Shown here: piece after piece, positions 1 to 5,153 of the stretch
How positions within the stretch are numbered: position 1 is the first letter of the stretch
Layout of the letters: each line of letters opens with the position of its first letter
Assembly (NCBI GenBank): GCA_030638785.1
Contig: DAOWDY010000181.1
Coordinates: 1 to 6,100, forward strand
Reading direction: 5' to 3'
Length of the DNA: 6,100 bases
DNA from: Candidatus Thorarchaeota archaeon
GTDB taxonomy: Archaea > Asgardarchaeota > Thorarchaeia > Thorarchaeales > Thorarchaeaceae
The notes under the pieces: generated by a model
Seen by the model: only the letters and a program-made list of their open reading frames with translations
Databases searched by the model: none
Told to the model about the DNA's origin: nothing
Made by a program: the position numbers and the translations under genes

Positions 1-103
1 CGATAATACCGCTAACATACGCAGCGCGTTAAACTTGATGGTGGAACATCTCTCCTCAAAGGCATCAATGAGCTTTGAGGAATTAAAGGAGAGTAAGAAA
101 TGA
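1..103 (+). CDS. C-terminal fragment of an unidentified protein, translationally coupled to panE
   Basis: Reading from base 2, 33 sense codons run without a stop and end in TGA at 101-103. The other two plus frames are less convincing; the frame starting at base 1 stops at once. The peptide ends in a likely helix (NIRSALNLMVEHLSS) and a charged tail (FEELKESKK). The stop overlaps the ATG of the next gene as ATGA, the classic arrangement for coupled translation in an operon, and the Shine-Dalgarno of panE (GGAGAG, 88-93) lies inside this frame. No family is recognisable from so short a piece. A role in pantothenate or coenzyme A synthesis would fit the neighbour but is only inference. Confidence 0.6.
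   Translation, partial: DNTANIRSALNLMVEHLSSKASMSFEELKESKK
88..93 (+). promoter_or_regulatory. Shine-Dalgarno site of panE
   Basis: GGAGAG ends six bases before the ATG at 100 and sits within the coding end of the upstream gene, so ribosomes finishing that gene can restart on panE. Confidence 0.6.
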
Positions 104-1089
104 AAATTGTTGTTATGGGATCAGGTGCAATAGGTTCACTCTATGGCGGATTTTTGAGCCTTTCAGAATCAAATAGTGTTACTCTTGTAGGACGAAACCC
201 TGTGGTTGAAGCTATTCGTGCACGAGGTTTAATCATCAAAGGTGTCATGGGAAACCACACGATTACCATCGATGCAGTTACTGACCCTTCCTCAATAGAT
301 TCTGCAGATCTTGTTCTAATCACTACTAAAACATATGACACTGTTAGAGCGGCCAAATCCATCAAGCACCTTGTTGATAAGGGTGCATACGTCATGCCTA
401 TTCAAAATGGGATTGGAACTGAAACACTGGTTGCTGATGTCTTAGATACAACACGAGTTCTTCGGGCTACGACATGTATGGGTGCGATAATTCACCCTCC
501 TGGTGTGATTACTGCCACAGGAATTGGAATCACCGAAATTGGCTCTAAATATTCCGAGAATCTGCCAATGGTATCAAAAGTTGCTGACATGCTCCAAGAT
601 GCAGGTTTCAATGTACGCGCCTCAGACAACATTCAAGGTGTTGTCTGGACAAAAACCATTGTCAACTGTGGAATCAATCCTGTGGGTGCACTGACAGACA
701 TGTCCAATGGAGAAATTCATAATAACATAGCACTCCGTTATCTTGTTGTTCGTCTGGTCGAAGAAACCGCTGCAGTCGCTGACGCTCTAGGTGTTGAGTT
801 GACTACTGATGATCCGATACGATACGCTCTGGGTACAGCTAAGGCCACCTCGGAGAACATTAACTCCATGCTGCAAGATATACGCGCTCGAAAGAAAACC
901 GAGATCGATTCAATCACTGGAGCGGTCATTAGATTTGCTGAGGAGCTAGGAATCGAAACGCCAGTGAGCAAGACTGTTTATTCATTAGTAAAGGCTATTG
1001 AATCTAGATACCTCACTGACGAAGAGATATCCGACGATGAAGTACAAATGGCAGTAGAGGAACTGGTAGAATCCATCAACTCACGTTGA
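100..1089 (+). CDS. panE: 2-dehydropantoate 2-reductase (ketopantoate reductase)
   Basis: Cytosolic NAD(P)H-dependent reduction of 2-dehydropantoate (ketopantoate) to pantoate, on the route to coenzyme A. The N-terminal Rossmann domain opens with GSGAIGSLYGG, giving a GxGxxG nucleotide loop at residues 7-12. QNG at 102-104 supplies the conserved Asn (N103). WTKTIVNCGINP around 183-194 carries the catalytic Lys (K185) and the family's Asn residues (N189, N193). The C-terminal helical domain has NSMLQDIRARKKTEID (255-270), with S256 and E268 in the substrate-binding positions, followed by GIETP (284-288). At 329 aa it is about 25 residues longer than the E. coli enzyme because of an acidic tail after residue 303. 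Start: ATG with GGAGAG six bases upstream, overlapping the preceding stop. The last 14 bases overlap the convergent hydrolase gene. ApbA/PanE-family paralogues of unknown substrate exist, but the active-site set here is complete. Confidence 0.9.
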   Translation: MKIVVMGSGAIGSLYGGFLSLSESNSVTLVGRNPVVEAIRARGLIIKGVMGNHTITIDAVTDPSSIDSADLVLITTKTYDTVRAAKSIKHLVDKGAYVMPIQNGIGTETLVADVLDTTRVLRATTCMGAIIHPPGVITATGIGITEIGSKYSENLPMVSKVADMLQDAGFNVRASDNIQGVVWTKTIVNCGINPVGALTDMSNGEIHNNIALRYLVVRLVEETAAVADALGVELTTDDPIRYALGTAKATSENINSMLQDIRARKKTEIDSITGAVIRFAEELGIETPVSKTVYSLVKAIESRYLTDEEISDDEVQMAVEELVESINSR

Positions 1090-1762
1090 ACCAATTCTTG
1101 GCCATCTGATACGAAGATGTAGCAGAACGGATTGCATTCCCCCTTACTGGACCCATGTGACCAGGAAGGGCAGTGGTGAAATTCTTTAATTCTGATAGTC
1201 TCTTCAGTGAGGCAACTATCTTGGCTGGGTCTCCTGTCGGAAAGTCAACTCTTCCAAAGCTCCCTTCTGCAAACATCGTATCTCCTGTAAAGACAATGCT
1301 CTCCTCTTCGAGATGAAAACATACACTCCCACTAGAATGCCCTGGTGTATGTAGAACCTTGATTTTCAGATCTCCCATCTCGAGAACATCCCCTTCTTGA
1401 AGAACACCTTCTATCTTAGTAGGAGGAATATCAGCTCCGAATGTGTCGGCCAATGTGAGTGACATATCGCCGGAATTAATCCGGTCTGCCTCCTCTTTGT
1501 GAAGATGTATTTTGGGTGATCCTATTTTCAGGAGTGGAACAATCCCTCCTATGTGGTCAACATGACTATGTGTTAGGAGGACATCAGTGATAGTACTCAG
1601 TGAAGTTCCAAGTTTGGAAAGTGCATCATCCAGCTGGGTGTAATAAACTCCTGTTCCCGTATCTATGAGGACTTTACGATCTCCAGAATCGAGAAATCCT
1701 ATGTTTGAATCAAAACTTCTACTGACAAGAATGTATACTCCTGGTGCAACAAGTTCGAACAC
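1076..1762 (-). CDS. Metallo-beta-lactamase fold hydrolase, glyoxalase II-like
   Basis: Probable cytosolic dinuclear-metal hydrolase of the MBL superfamily. The five-part metal signature is present: HSHVDH at residues 65-70 (H65, H67, D69, H70), HTPGH with H142, FTGD with D161, and ALPGH with H202. The stretch after D161 (GSFGRVDFPTGDP, 167-179) and the closing PGH place it near YcbL/glyoxalase II-like proteins that act on thioesters, rather than near beta-lactamases or RNases. At 228 aa it is the compact form, without the C-terminal helical glutathione-binding domain of true glyoxalase II. Persulfide dioxygenases share this fold, so the reaction is not settled. The start is GTG at 1760-1762, with GAGGTG (1768-1773) five bases upstream; an upstream in-frame stop leaves room for only three more codons. 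It is the second gene of an operon behind the aminotransferase, four bases after its stop. Confidence 0.87.
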   Translation of the reverse strand: MFELVAPGVYILVSRSFDSNIGFLDSGDRKVLIDTGTGVYYTQLDDALSKLGTSLSTITDVLLTHSHVDHIGGIVPLLKIGSPKIHLHKEEADRINSGDMSLTLADTFGADIPPTKIEGVLQEGDVLEMGDLKIKVLHTPGHSSGSVCFHLEEESIVFTGDTMFAEGSFGRVDFPTGDPAKIVASLKRLSELKNFTTALPGHMGPVRGNAIRSATSSYQMAKNWFNVS

Positions 1763-1766
1763 ATTT

Positions 1767-2909
1767 TCACCTCATCATCTCAACAACGGTTTCAATTTCT
1801 GTTCTTGTGTTGTAAAAGTGTGGGGATACCCTCAACCGACCATTTCTAACAGAACAATAGATGTGATTCTTGTTAAGCTCCTTATTCAGCTCTTCAACAT
1901 CCCTGGGGGCACATGACACGATAGGTGACAGGTTTTCATCTGGAAAGTCATAGTACTCGATGCTTCTTTCTGAAAGAAGCTTTCGAAGATGATTTGCGTT
2001 GTCTACTGCAGCCTGTTCTCTTTCTTTTGCTGGAATTTCCAGTAATACCCTTAACGACTGACGTAGTCCAACATATGCTATCATGGCTGGAGAACCAACT
2101 TCGAATTTCTTGGCATCCAAAAATGGGACACGCTGAGCATATTCGAATTTTTTCATATCCTGAACGCTCCACCAACCTAGGAATCTTGTATCTATCTGAG
2201 GAATGACTTCTTTCTTTGCATAGATAAATCCGGCACCAATAGGTCCAATAAGCCACTTTGCGGCTTGAGCTGCAGCAAAATCAACATCCAACTTTGGTAG
2301 ATCAATATCCATCCACCCTGCAGCTTGAATAATGTCTGAGACTAAATATGCTCCATTATCATGTGCCAACCTTGCTAATTTCTTTACATCCGTTCTATAT
2401 CCCGACCCGAACTGAACTAAGCTTACCGCTACAACCCTTGTATTTTCGTCGATGCTCTCTTCGAGCTCTTGTTGATCAATGCCGCCATTCTCCGATTTTA
2501 CTACTCTTAGTTCTGCTCTATAAAGTCTTGCCGCATTTTGCCAAGGTACGTAATTTGCAGGAAACTCCAAATCACAGATAACAATATTCGAACCCTCCGG
2601 ATATTCAATTCCGTGAGCAAAAATATTGAGTCCTCCTGAAGTACTAGGAGCAAGACCATAACATGCTGAATCCCCACCAAGAAGAGCAGCTAGTCTGTTT
2701 CTAACTTTTTTGAATCCTTCCAATGTCACCTCGAAATTATCTTTCAGCTCACTTAGGCTCTCAGCTTTTACCCTGCCATCAAGGTAGTTCTTCATAGCGT
2801 CGATGGTTGCTTGAGGTGGAATTCCTGACGCTGCATTGTTCAAGTAGGTCATATTCTGAAGACTCGGAAAATTAGTTTGGATAAAATCAGGGCTGAGAAT
2901 AGGCTTCAT
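1767..2909 (-). CDS. PLP-dependent class V aminotransferase, NifS/isopenicillin-N-epimerase-like
   Basis: Fold-type I pyridoxal-phosphate enzyme. Numbering from an alternative GTG start at 2957 (residue 1): YLNNAASGIPP (38-48) is the N-terminal substrate-pocket motif, STSGGLN (105-111) the phosphate-binding turn, VSDIIQAAG (206-214) carries the Asp (D208) that pairs with the pyridine nitrogen, and QAAKWLIGPIGAGF (231-244) carries the Schiff-base Lys K234. LRVSPHFYN (375-383) supplies the carboxylate-binding Arg R376. There is no recognisable catalytic Cys loop of a group I or II cysteine desulfurase, so an aminotransferase, lyase or epimerase role is as likely as sulfur mobilisation. I place the start at ATG 2907-2909 (residue 17 of the long form, giving 380 aa). 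The 16 extra residues match no family feature, and a likely TATA box at 2974-2984 would start transcription near or downstream of the GTG. First gene of a two-gene operon with the hydrolase. Confidence 0.85.
   Translation of the reverse strand: MKPILSPDFIQTNFPSLQNMTYLNNAASGIPPQATIDAMKNYLDGRVKAESLSELKDNFEVTLEGFKKVRNRLAALLGGDSACYGLAPSTSGGLNIFAHGIEYPEGSNIVICDLEFPANYVPWQNAARLYRAELRVVKSENGGIDQQELEESIDENTRVVAVSLVQFGSGYRTDVKKLARLAHDNGAYLVSDIIQAAGWMDIDLPKLDVDFAAAQAAKWLIGPIGAGFIYAKKEVIPQIDTRFLGWWSVQDMKKFEYAQRVPFLDAKKFEVGSPAMIAYVGLRQSLRVLLEIPAKEREQAAVDNANHLRKLLSERSIEYYDFPDENLSPIVSCAPRDVEELNKELNKNHIYCSVRNGRLRVSPHFYNTRTEIETVVEMMR
1768..1773 (-). promoter_or_regulatory. Shine-Dalgarno of the hydrolase, overlapping the aminotransferase stop
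   Basis: On the minus strand GAGGTG is followed by AAAAT and then the GTG start. The TGA stop of the upstream aminotransferase (1767-1769) is made from the last bases of this motif, so termination and re-initiation share a site. This decides for the GTG at 1760-1762 over the out-of-frame ATG at 1762-1764. Confidence 0.65.
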
Positions 2910-2973
2910 GGCTCTTCGAATGTAGATAATTGGCTGATAAAGGTCACTAAAAAACACTGGAACTACATTCCCA

Positions 2974-2984
2974 TTAAGTTTAAG
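2974..2984. promoter_or_regulatory. Shared TATA-like block of a divergent promoter
   Basis: The intergenic stretch between the aminotransferase and the GTPase contains TTAAG directly followed by TTTAAG. Read on the plus strand, TTTAAG (2979-2984) would start a transcript near 3007, just before the GTPase Shine-Dalgarno (GGAG, 3009-3012). Read on the minus strand, CTTAAACTTAA would start one near 2953, about 44 bases before the ATG at 2909. Assigned by spacing only. Confidence 0.35.
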
Positions 2985-3008
2985 TCTAGCGAACGTCTGA
3001 TTGTCTTC

Positions 3009-3017
3009 GGAGAGAGG
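3009..3017 (+). promoter_or_regulatory. Shine-Dalgarno site supporting the TTG start of the GTPase
   Basis: GGAGAGAGG precedes the TTG at 3020-3022. The GGAG part leaves seven bases of spacing, the best match. Without this site the TTG start would have little support. Confidence 0.55.
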
Positions 3018-3019
3018 TT

Positions 3020-3868
3020 TTGTCAGTATTCCGAAGACTCATTGGAAGGAGAAAACGCTCCGACGAAAAGAAGTCAATTGAAGACAAAACCCCGTCTGCT
3101 GCTTCTATTGAGGATACTCCTCCACCTACTCCCGAAGAATCCCCCAGAGATACTAGAGCGGAAACCCGTGAATTTTCCCCCAAGCCAGAGGGTAGCATTG
3201 TAGCCTCAAATGCTGAGCTGAGAATTGATAGAGAGCAAACACTCAGTCTAGCAAAGGATGCGAAGATTGCAAAACACTCTACTGCAGAGATTGTTCCCGG
3301 CAAACTACTGAAACGAGATGATCAAGGAAGAGTTCACATTAAAATAGTATTCTATGGCCCCTCTCTTTCAGGAAAAACTACAGCCTTACGGTGGCTCTTT
3401 GCAAATGTACGATCTCTCTCAAAGGGCCGACTTGTTGAGATTGCTGATGAGCTTGGTCGTACGACCTTCTTTGATTTTGTACCAGTGACAGCCAGTGAGC
3501 GCATGGTATTCGATATCTTTACTGTTGCAGGTCAGCGACGTCATGCACGAAGCAGAATCTCAGTCCTTCGTGATTCGGATGGTCTTATCTTCATGGCTGA
3601 TTCTCGTCCAGAGATGATGAATGAGAACCTTGCTTCCCTTGAAGAGCTAAGAATTGCCCTTGGTACTGACAGACTCGCTAACATGCCAATAGTCATTGCT
3701 CTGAATAAACGTGACCTTCCAAACGCATTACCCGTTGAGTATATTGTTGAGATGTTGGATGTTGAAGGACATCCTATCTTTCCAACGATTGCAACACAAG
3801 GCAAGAACCTCCTGAGAATGTTCCAGCGAGTTCTTAGAGACGCTCTGGTTTTCAAGGTTGGAATCTAA
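3020..3868 (+). CDS. MglA-like small Ras-superfamily GTPase with a long disordered N-terminal tail
   Basis: Cytosolic GTP-binding switch protein. The G domain covers roughly residues 105-280. G1/P-loop is GPSLSGKTT (113-121). Switch I threonines lie in GRTTFFDFVP (146-155). G3 reads TVAGQ (168-172), with Thr in place of the usual DxxG Asp, as in bacterial MglA (TVPGQ). G4 is NKRDLPNALPVE (229-240), strongly MglA-like. G5 is probably TIATQG (256-261). Residues 1-100 are extra: a basic patch (RRLIGRRKR, 5-13), then a Pro/Glu/Ser-rich low-complexity stretch (about 20-57), probably disordered and perhaps a membrane or partner tether. The start is TTG, supported by GGAG seven bases upstream and an in-frame stop at 2987-2989; no ATG precedes the G domain in frame. 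No roadblock/MglB partner is seen in the window. It converges on the amidohydrolase gene with a 4-base overlap. Confidence 0.87.
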   Translation: MSVFRRLIGRRKRSDEKKSIEDKTPSAASIEDTPPPTPEESPRDTRAETREFSPKPEGSIVASNAELRIDREQTLSLAKDAKIAKHSTAEIVPGKLLKRDDQGRVHIKIVFYGPSLSGKTTALRWLFANVRSLSKGRLVEIADELGRTTFFDFVPVTASERMVFDIFTVAGQRRHARSRISVLRDSDGLIFMADSRPEMMNENLASLEELRIALGTDRLANMPIVIALNKRDLPNALPVEYIVEMLDVEGHPIFPTIATQGKNLLRMFQRVLRDALVFKVGI

Positions 3869-4608
3869 GGCTCTTCTGAGGGGAGTATTGGAAGCTCATG
3901 CTTTTCTAACTGATTAACTAGGTCAATTAATTCATCACTAGCTTGCTCCATGATGAGTTTACCCTTCTCTTGGGTAGCTTTGCTTGGATCTCCAAAGGTC
4001 GCCTTTGGAATCAAATCCTTACGATACTGGCCAGAAATTATTCTGTACTTCATCCGTACCCTTGCCTTGGTTTTATGCTCCATGTCAACTAGTTGAGGTG
4101 CGACATGCATAACCTCTGAAGTTTCATCTTCAGCTGCATGACCTTCGGGAGTTTCCAGAACAGTAGCCCTAGCACTCTCAGCTAAATCCCTCCACCAGTT
4201 GACAATGACTACTACTCTGTCTCCTTTCTCCGTTGCATCTTTTGCTGCAGTTTCCAAATGACCGGCATTCCCCCCATGTCCATTTACAACTAGTAAATAG
4301 CGTAAGCCATGTTTGAAGACGCCCTTCATCACATTGCTATAGAATGCTACCAATATATCCGGACTGATGGTGATGGTTCCCTCGAACTGATTGAAAATCC
4401 AGCTATCTCCGTAGTTGATGCCTGGCAGCACAAGCGCATTGGTTTTCTCTGCGATTGCCTGTGCTAGATAGTTCGGAAGGATATTATCAGTCCCTAAGGG
4501 AAGATGGTCTCCATGTGCCTCGAGGGCTCCTGTCAACAATACTGCAACACGCGTCTTTTCAAGAGCTTCGGGAAAATCTCTATGGGTAAGGTCTTGCCAG
4601 AATGGCAT
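3865..4608 (-). CDS. Creatininase-family metal-dependent amidohydrolase
   Basis: Cytosolic hydrolase of the creatinine amidohydrolase superfamily, which acts on amide or formamide bonds. Members include creatininase, the MftE peptidase of mycofactocin maturation, and archaeal ArfB, the formamide hydrolase of riboflavin and F420 synthesis. The signature ALEAHGDHLPLGTD (28-41) supplies likely ligands E30, H32 and D41. NGHGGNAG (109-116) supplies H111, and EGHAAEDETS (155-164) supplies E162 in the ETS position. At 247 aa it has the usual length. An archaeal ArfB role is attractive but no flavin or F420 gene is adjacent, so substrate is left open. The ATG start has no Shine-Dalgarno; a TATA-like box at 4640-4647 would begin the transcript only about nine bases upstream, which fits a nearly leaderless mRNA. 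Its TAG stop overlaps the TAA of the convergent GTPase. Confidence 0.88.
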   Translation of the reverse strand: MPFWQDLTHRDFPEALEKTRVAVLLTGALEAHGDHLPLGTDNILPNYLAQAIAEKTNALVLPGINYGDSWIFNQFEGTITISPDILVAFYSNVMKGVFKHGLRYLLVVNGHGGNAGHLETAAKDATEKGDRVVVIVNWWRDLAESARATVLETPEGHAAEDETSEVMHVAPQLVDMEHKTKARVRMKYRIISGQYRKDLIPKATFGDPSKATQEKGKLIMEQASDELIDLVNQLEKHELPILPSEEP

Positions 4609-4639
4609 TTGAATCGAGGCTGGCTGTTGCTATTCATTC

Positions 4640-4647
4640 TAATTAAT
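4640..4647 (-). promoter_or_regulatory. TATA-like box for the amidohydrolase gene
   Basis: ATTAATTA on the minus strand, centred about 35 bases before the ATG at 4608. With the 26-28 base spacing usual for archaeal promoters the transcript would start near 4617, consistent with the lack of a ribosome binding site. Confidence 0.35.
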
Positions 4648-4684
4648 CATCCTTACAAAACTTAACGGTAACTCACCGAAAAGG

Positions 4685-4692
4685 TAATTAAA
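4685..4692 (+). promoter_or_regulatory. TATA-like box for tRNA-Gln
   Basis: TAATTAAA, centred about 29 bases before the 5' end of the tRNA at 4718. Spacing and composition match an archaeal core promoter. Confidence 0.45.
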
Positions 4693-4717
4693 CGTCTATA
4701 ACTGGCCGACTCGCAAT

Positions 4718-4827
4718 AGCCCCGTAGTGTAGCGGTCCAGCATGAGGGGTTCTGGAATCGTTGAGCCTCCAGAGCTCTGCGATAGGATCTCCCCTTGACC
4801 CAGGTTCGAGTCCTGGCGGGGCTACCA
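4718..4827 (+). tRNA. tRNA-Gln(CUG) with a 34-base intron and encoded CCA
   Basis: The acceptor stem AGCCCCG (4718-4724) pairs fully with CGGGGCT (4817-4823), followed by discriminator A and CCA (4825-4827). An A1-U72 pair is usual in archaeal tRNA-Gln. The D arm is GTGT/GCAT around a loop with AGCGG. The anticodon stem is AGGGG (4745-4749) with CCCCT (4791-4795). The T arm is CCAGG-TTCGAGT-CCTGG (4800-4816). The anticodon loop is split: TTCTGG (4750-4755) joins T4790 after removal of 4756-4789, giving anticodon CTG, which reads CAG. The mature molecule would be 76 bases with CCA and a four-base variable loop. T rather than A at position 38 is a small oddity. The gene stands alone and is followed by T-rich DNA. 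Confidence 0.95.
4756..4789 (+). other. Archaeal tRNA intron with canonical bulge-helix-bulge
   Basis: The precursor folds as helix-bulge-helix-bulge-helix. The anticodon stem is followed by a 3-base bulge T88 C89 T90, a 4-bp central helix TTCT (4750-4753) with AGGA (4784-4787), a second 3-base bulge G54 G55 A56, and an outer helix ATCG-type AATCG region (A57-G60 with C80-T83). The intron tip adds GAGC/GCTC (4763-4766 with 4774-4777) around a seven-base loop. (Two-digit numbers are 47xx.) Symmetric cuts after the second base of each bulge excise 34 bases at the standard 37/38 site. This is the substrate of the archaeal/eukaryotic tRNA-splicing endonuclease. Confidence 0.9.
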
Positions 4828-4873
4828 TTTCTTGTCGAATTTTGTAATATTATTCGTCATTTTGATTCCAAAA

Positions 4874-4892
4874 AATAATGAGGTGCATTATT
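4874..4892. repeat. 7-bp inverted repeat with 5-base loop
   Basis: AATAATG, loop AGGTG, then CATTATT. AT-rich, so stability as RNA would be low; it may be a protein site or chance. Confidence 0.45.
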
Positions 4893-4903
4893 AGATAGGT
4901 TAT

Positions 4904-4915
4904 TCGATATATCGA
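4904..4915. repeat. Perfect 12-bp palindrome
   Basis: TCGATATATCGA equals its own reverse complement. It lies about 35 bases before the TATA-like box of the candidate RNA and could be an operator for a dimeric regulator. Function is inferred only from symmetry and place. Confidence 0.5.
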
Positions 4916-4946
4916 CAAAATTCCAATTTTTACGACAAACTAAACC

Positions 4947-4953
4947 TTTTTTA
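4947..4953 (+). promoter_or_regulatory. TATA-like box ahead of the candidate structured RNA
   Basis: TTTTTTA, centred 28 bases before the first base of the closing stem at 4978, the same spacing seen between the tRNA-Gln box and its 5' end. Confidence 0.35.
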
Positions 4954-4977
4954 GTAGATTACTCATAATTGAGTTGT

Positions 4978-5085
4978 GACAGACGACCCGTAGCTAGAAT
5001 CTAGTTCGAGCTCTGTTGCTTTTGTCTGCGTCCCCCTCCCGGCGGCGATCAACAGGAATCGGGTCCTGTCCACCCCGTCATTTTC
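4978..5085 (+). ncRNA. Candidate structured non-coding RNA or methyltransferase leader
   Basis: A GC-rich island between AT-rich DNA and the methyltransferase. GACAG-AC-GACCC (4978-4989) pairs with GGGTC-CTGTC (5061-5070): ten pairs, with one 2-base bulge. Inside, CTGTTG (5013-5018) pairs perfectly with CAACAG (5050-5055), enclosing a C/G-rich loop (5019-5049). A local CTAGA-A-TCTAG symmetry fills the left internal loop (4994-5004). A TATA-like box lies 28 bases upstream, and a T tract (5081-5084) follows the stem, as expected for a short plus-strand transcript. I do not recognise the family: it is not a tRNA or 5S RNA by pattern. On the minus strand the closing stem would be followed by ACA, as in an H/ACA guide, but promoter evidence favours plus. 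It could instead be a 5' leader of the methyltransferase gene, with about 84 bases between stem and ATG. Confidence 0.45.
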
Positions 5086-5140
5086 TAGTCCAGTCTTTAG
5101 TATGACAATCTTCTTATCCAGCATCATTCAGACTAGTCAT

Positions 5141-5147
5141 AGGTGAG
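5141..5147 (+). promoter_or_regulatory. Shine-Dalgarno site of the methyltransferase
   Basis: AGGTGAG ends six bases before the ATG at 5154 and decides for this start. Its presence implies a transcribed leader; TTTAGTA (5096-5102) is a possible nearby TATA-like box. Confidence 0.55.
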
Positions 5148-5153
5148 TGACTT

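Larger units (their letters stand above)
4828..4977. other. AT-rich intergenic stretch with short palindromes; no gene seen
   Basis: Low-GC DNA after the tRNA; its first T-rich bases (4828-4845) may serve as an archaeal terminator. It holds a 7-bp inverted repeat AATAATG/CATTATT with a 5-base loop (4874-4892), a perfect 12-bp palindrome TCGATATATCGA (4904-4915), two copies of CGACAAA (4913-4919 and 4933-4939), and the inverse core TTGTCG just after the tRNA (4832-4837). AATTTTGT near 4838 is also inverted as ACAAAATT near 4916. No open frame with coding character was found. Confidence 0.5.

Noticed and set aside
1948..2256. 102-codon minus-strand open frame inside the aminotransferase
   Set aside because: It lies in another frame of a gene with complete PLP-enzyme motifs; its Ser/Arg/Lys-rich composition and lack of a ribosome site mark it as a shadow.
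2877..3203. 108-codon plus-strand open frame across the divergent promoter
   Set aside because: It spans the intergenic region and out-of-frame parts of two well-supported genes, with no recognisable motif.
2986..3303. 105-codon minus-strand open frame opposite the GTPase tail
   Set aside because: Its Ser/Val-rich sequence is the antisense of the Pro/Glu/Ser-rich tail; the plus-strand frame continues into a full G domain.
4990..5020. T-loop-like GTTCGAGC suggesting a tRNA in the GC-rich island
   Set aside because: The flanking bases do not form a 5-bp T stem, no D-loop GG is in place, and the segment fits the nested stems better.
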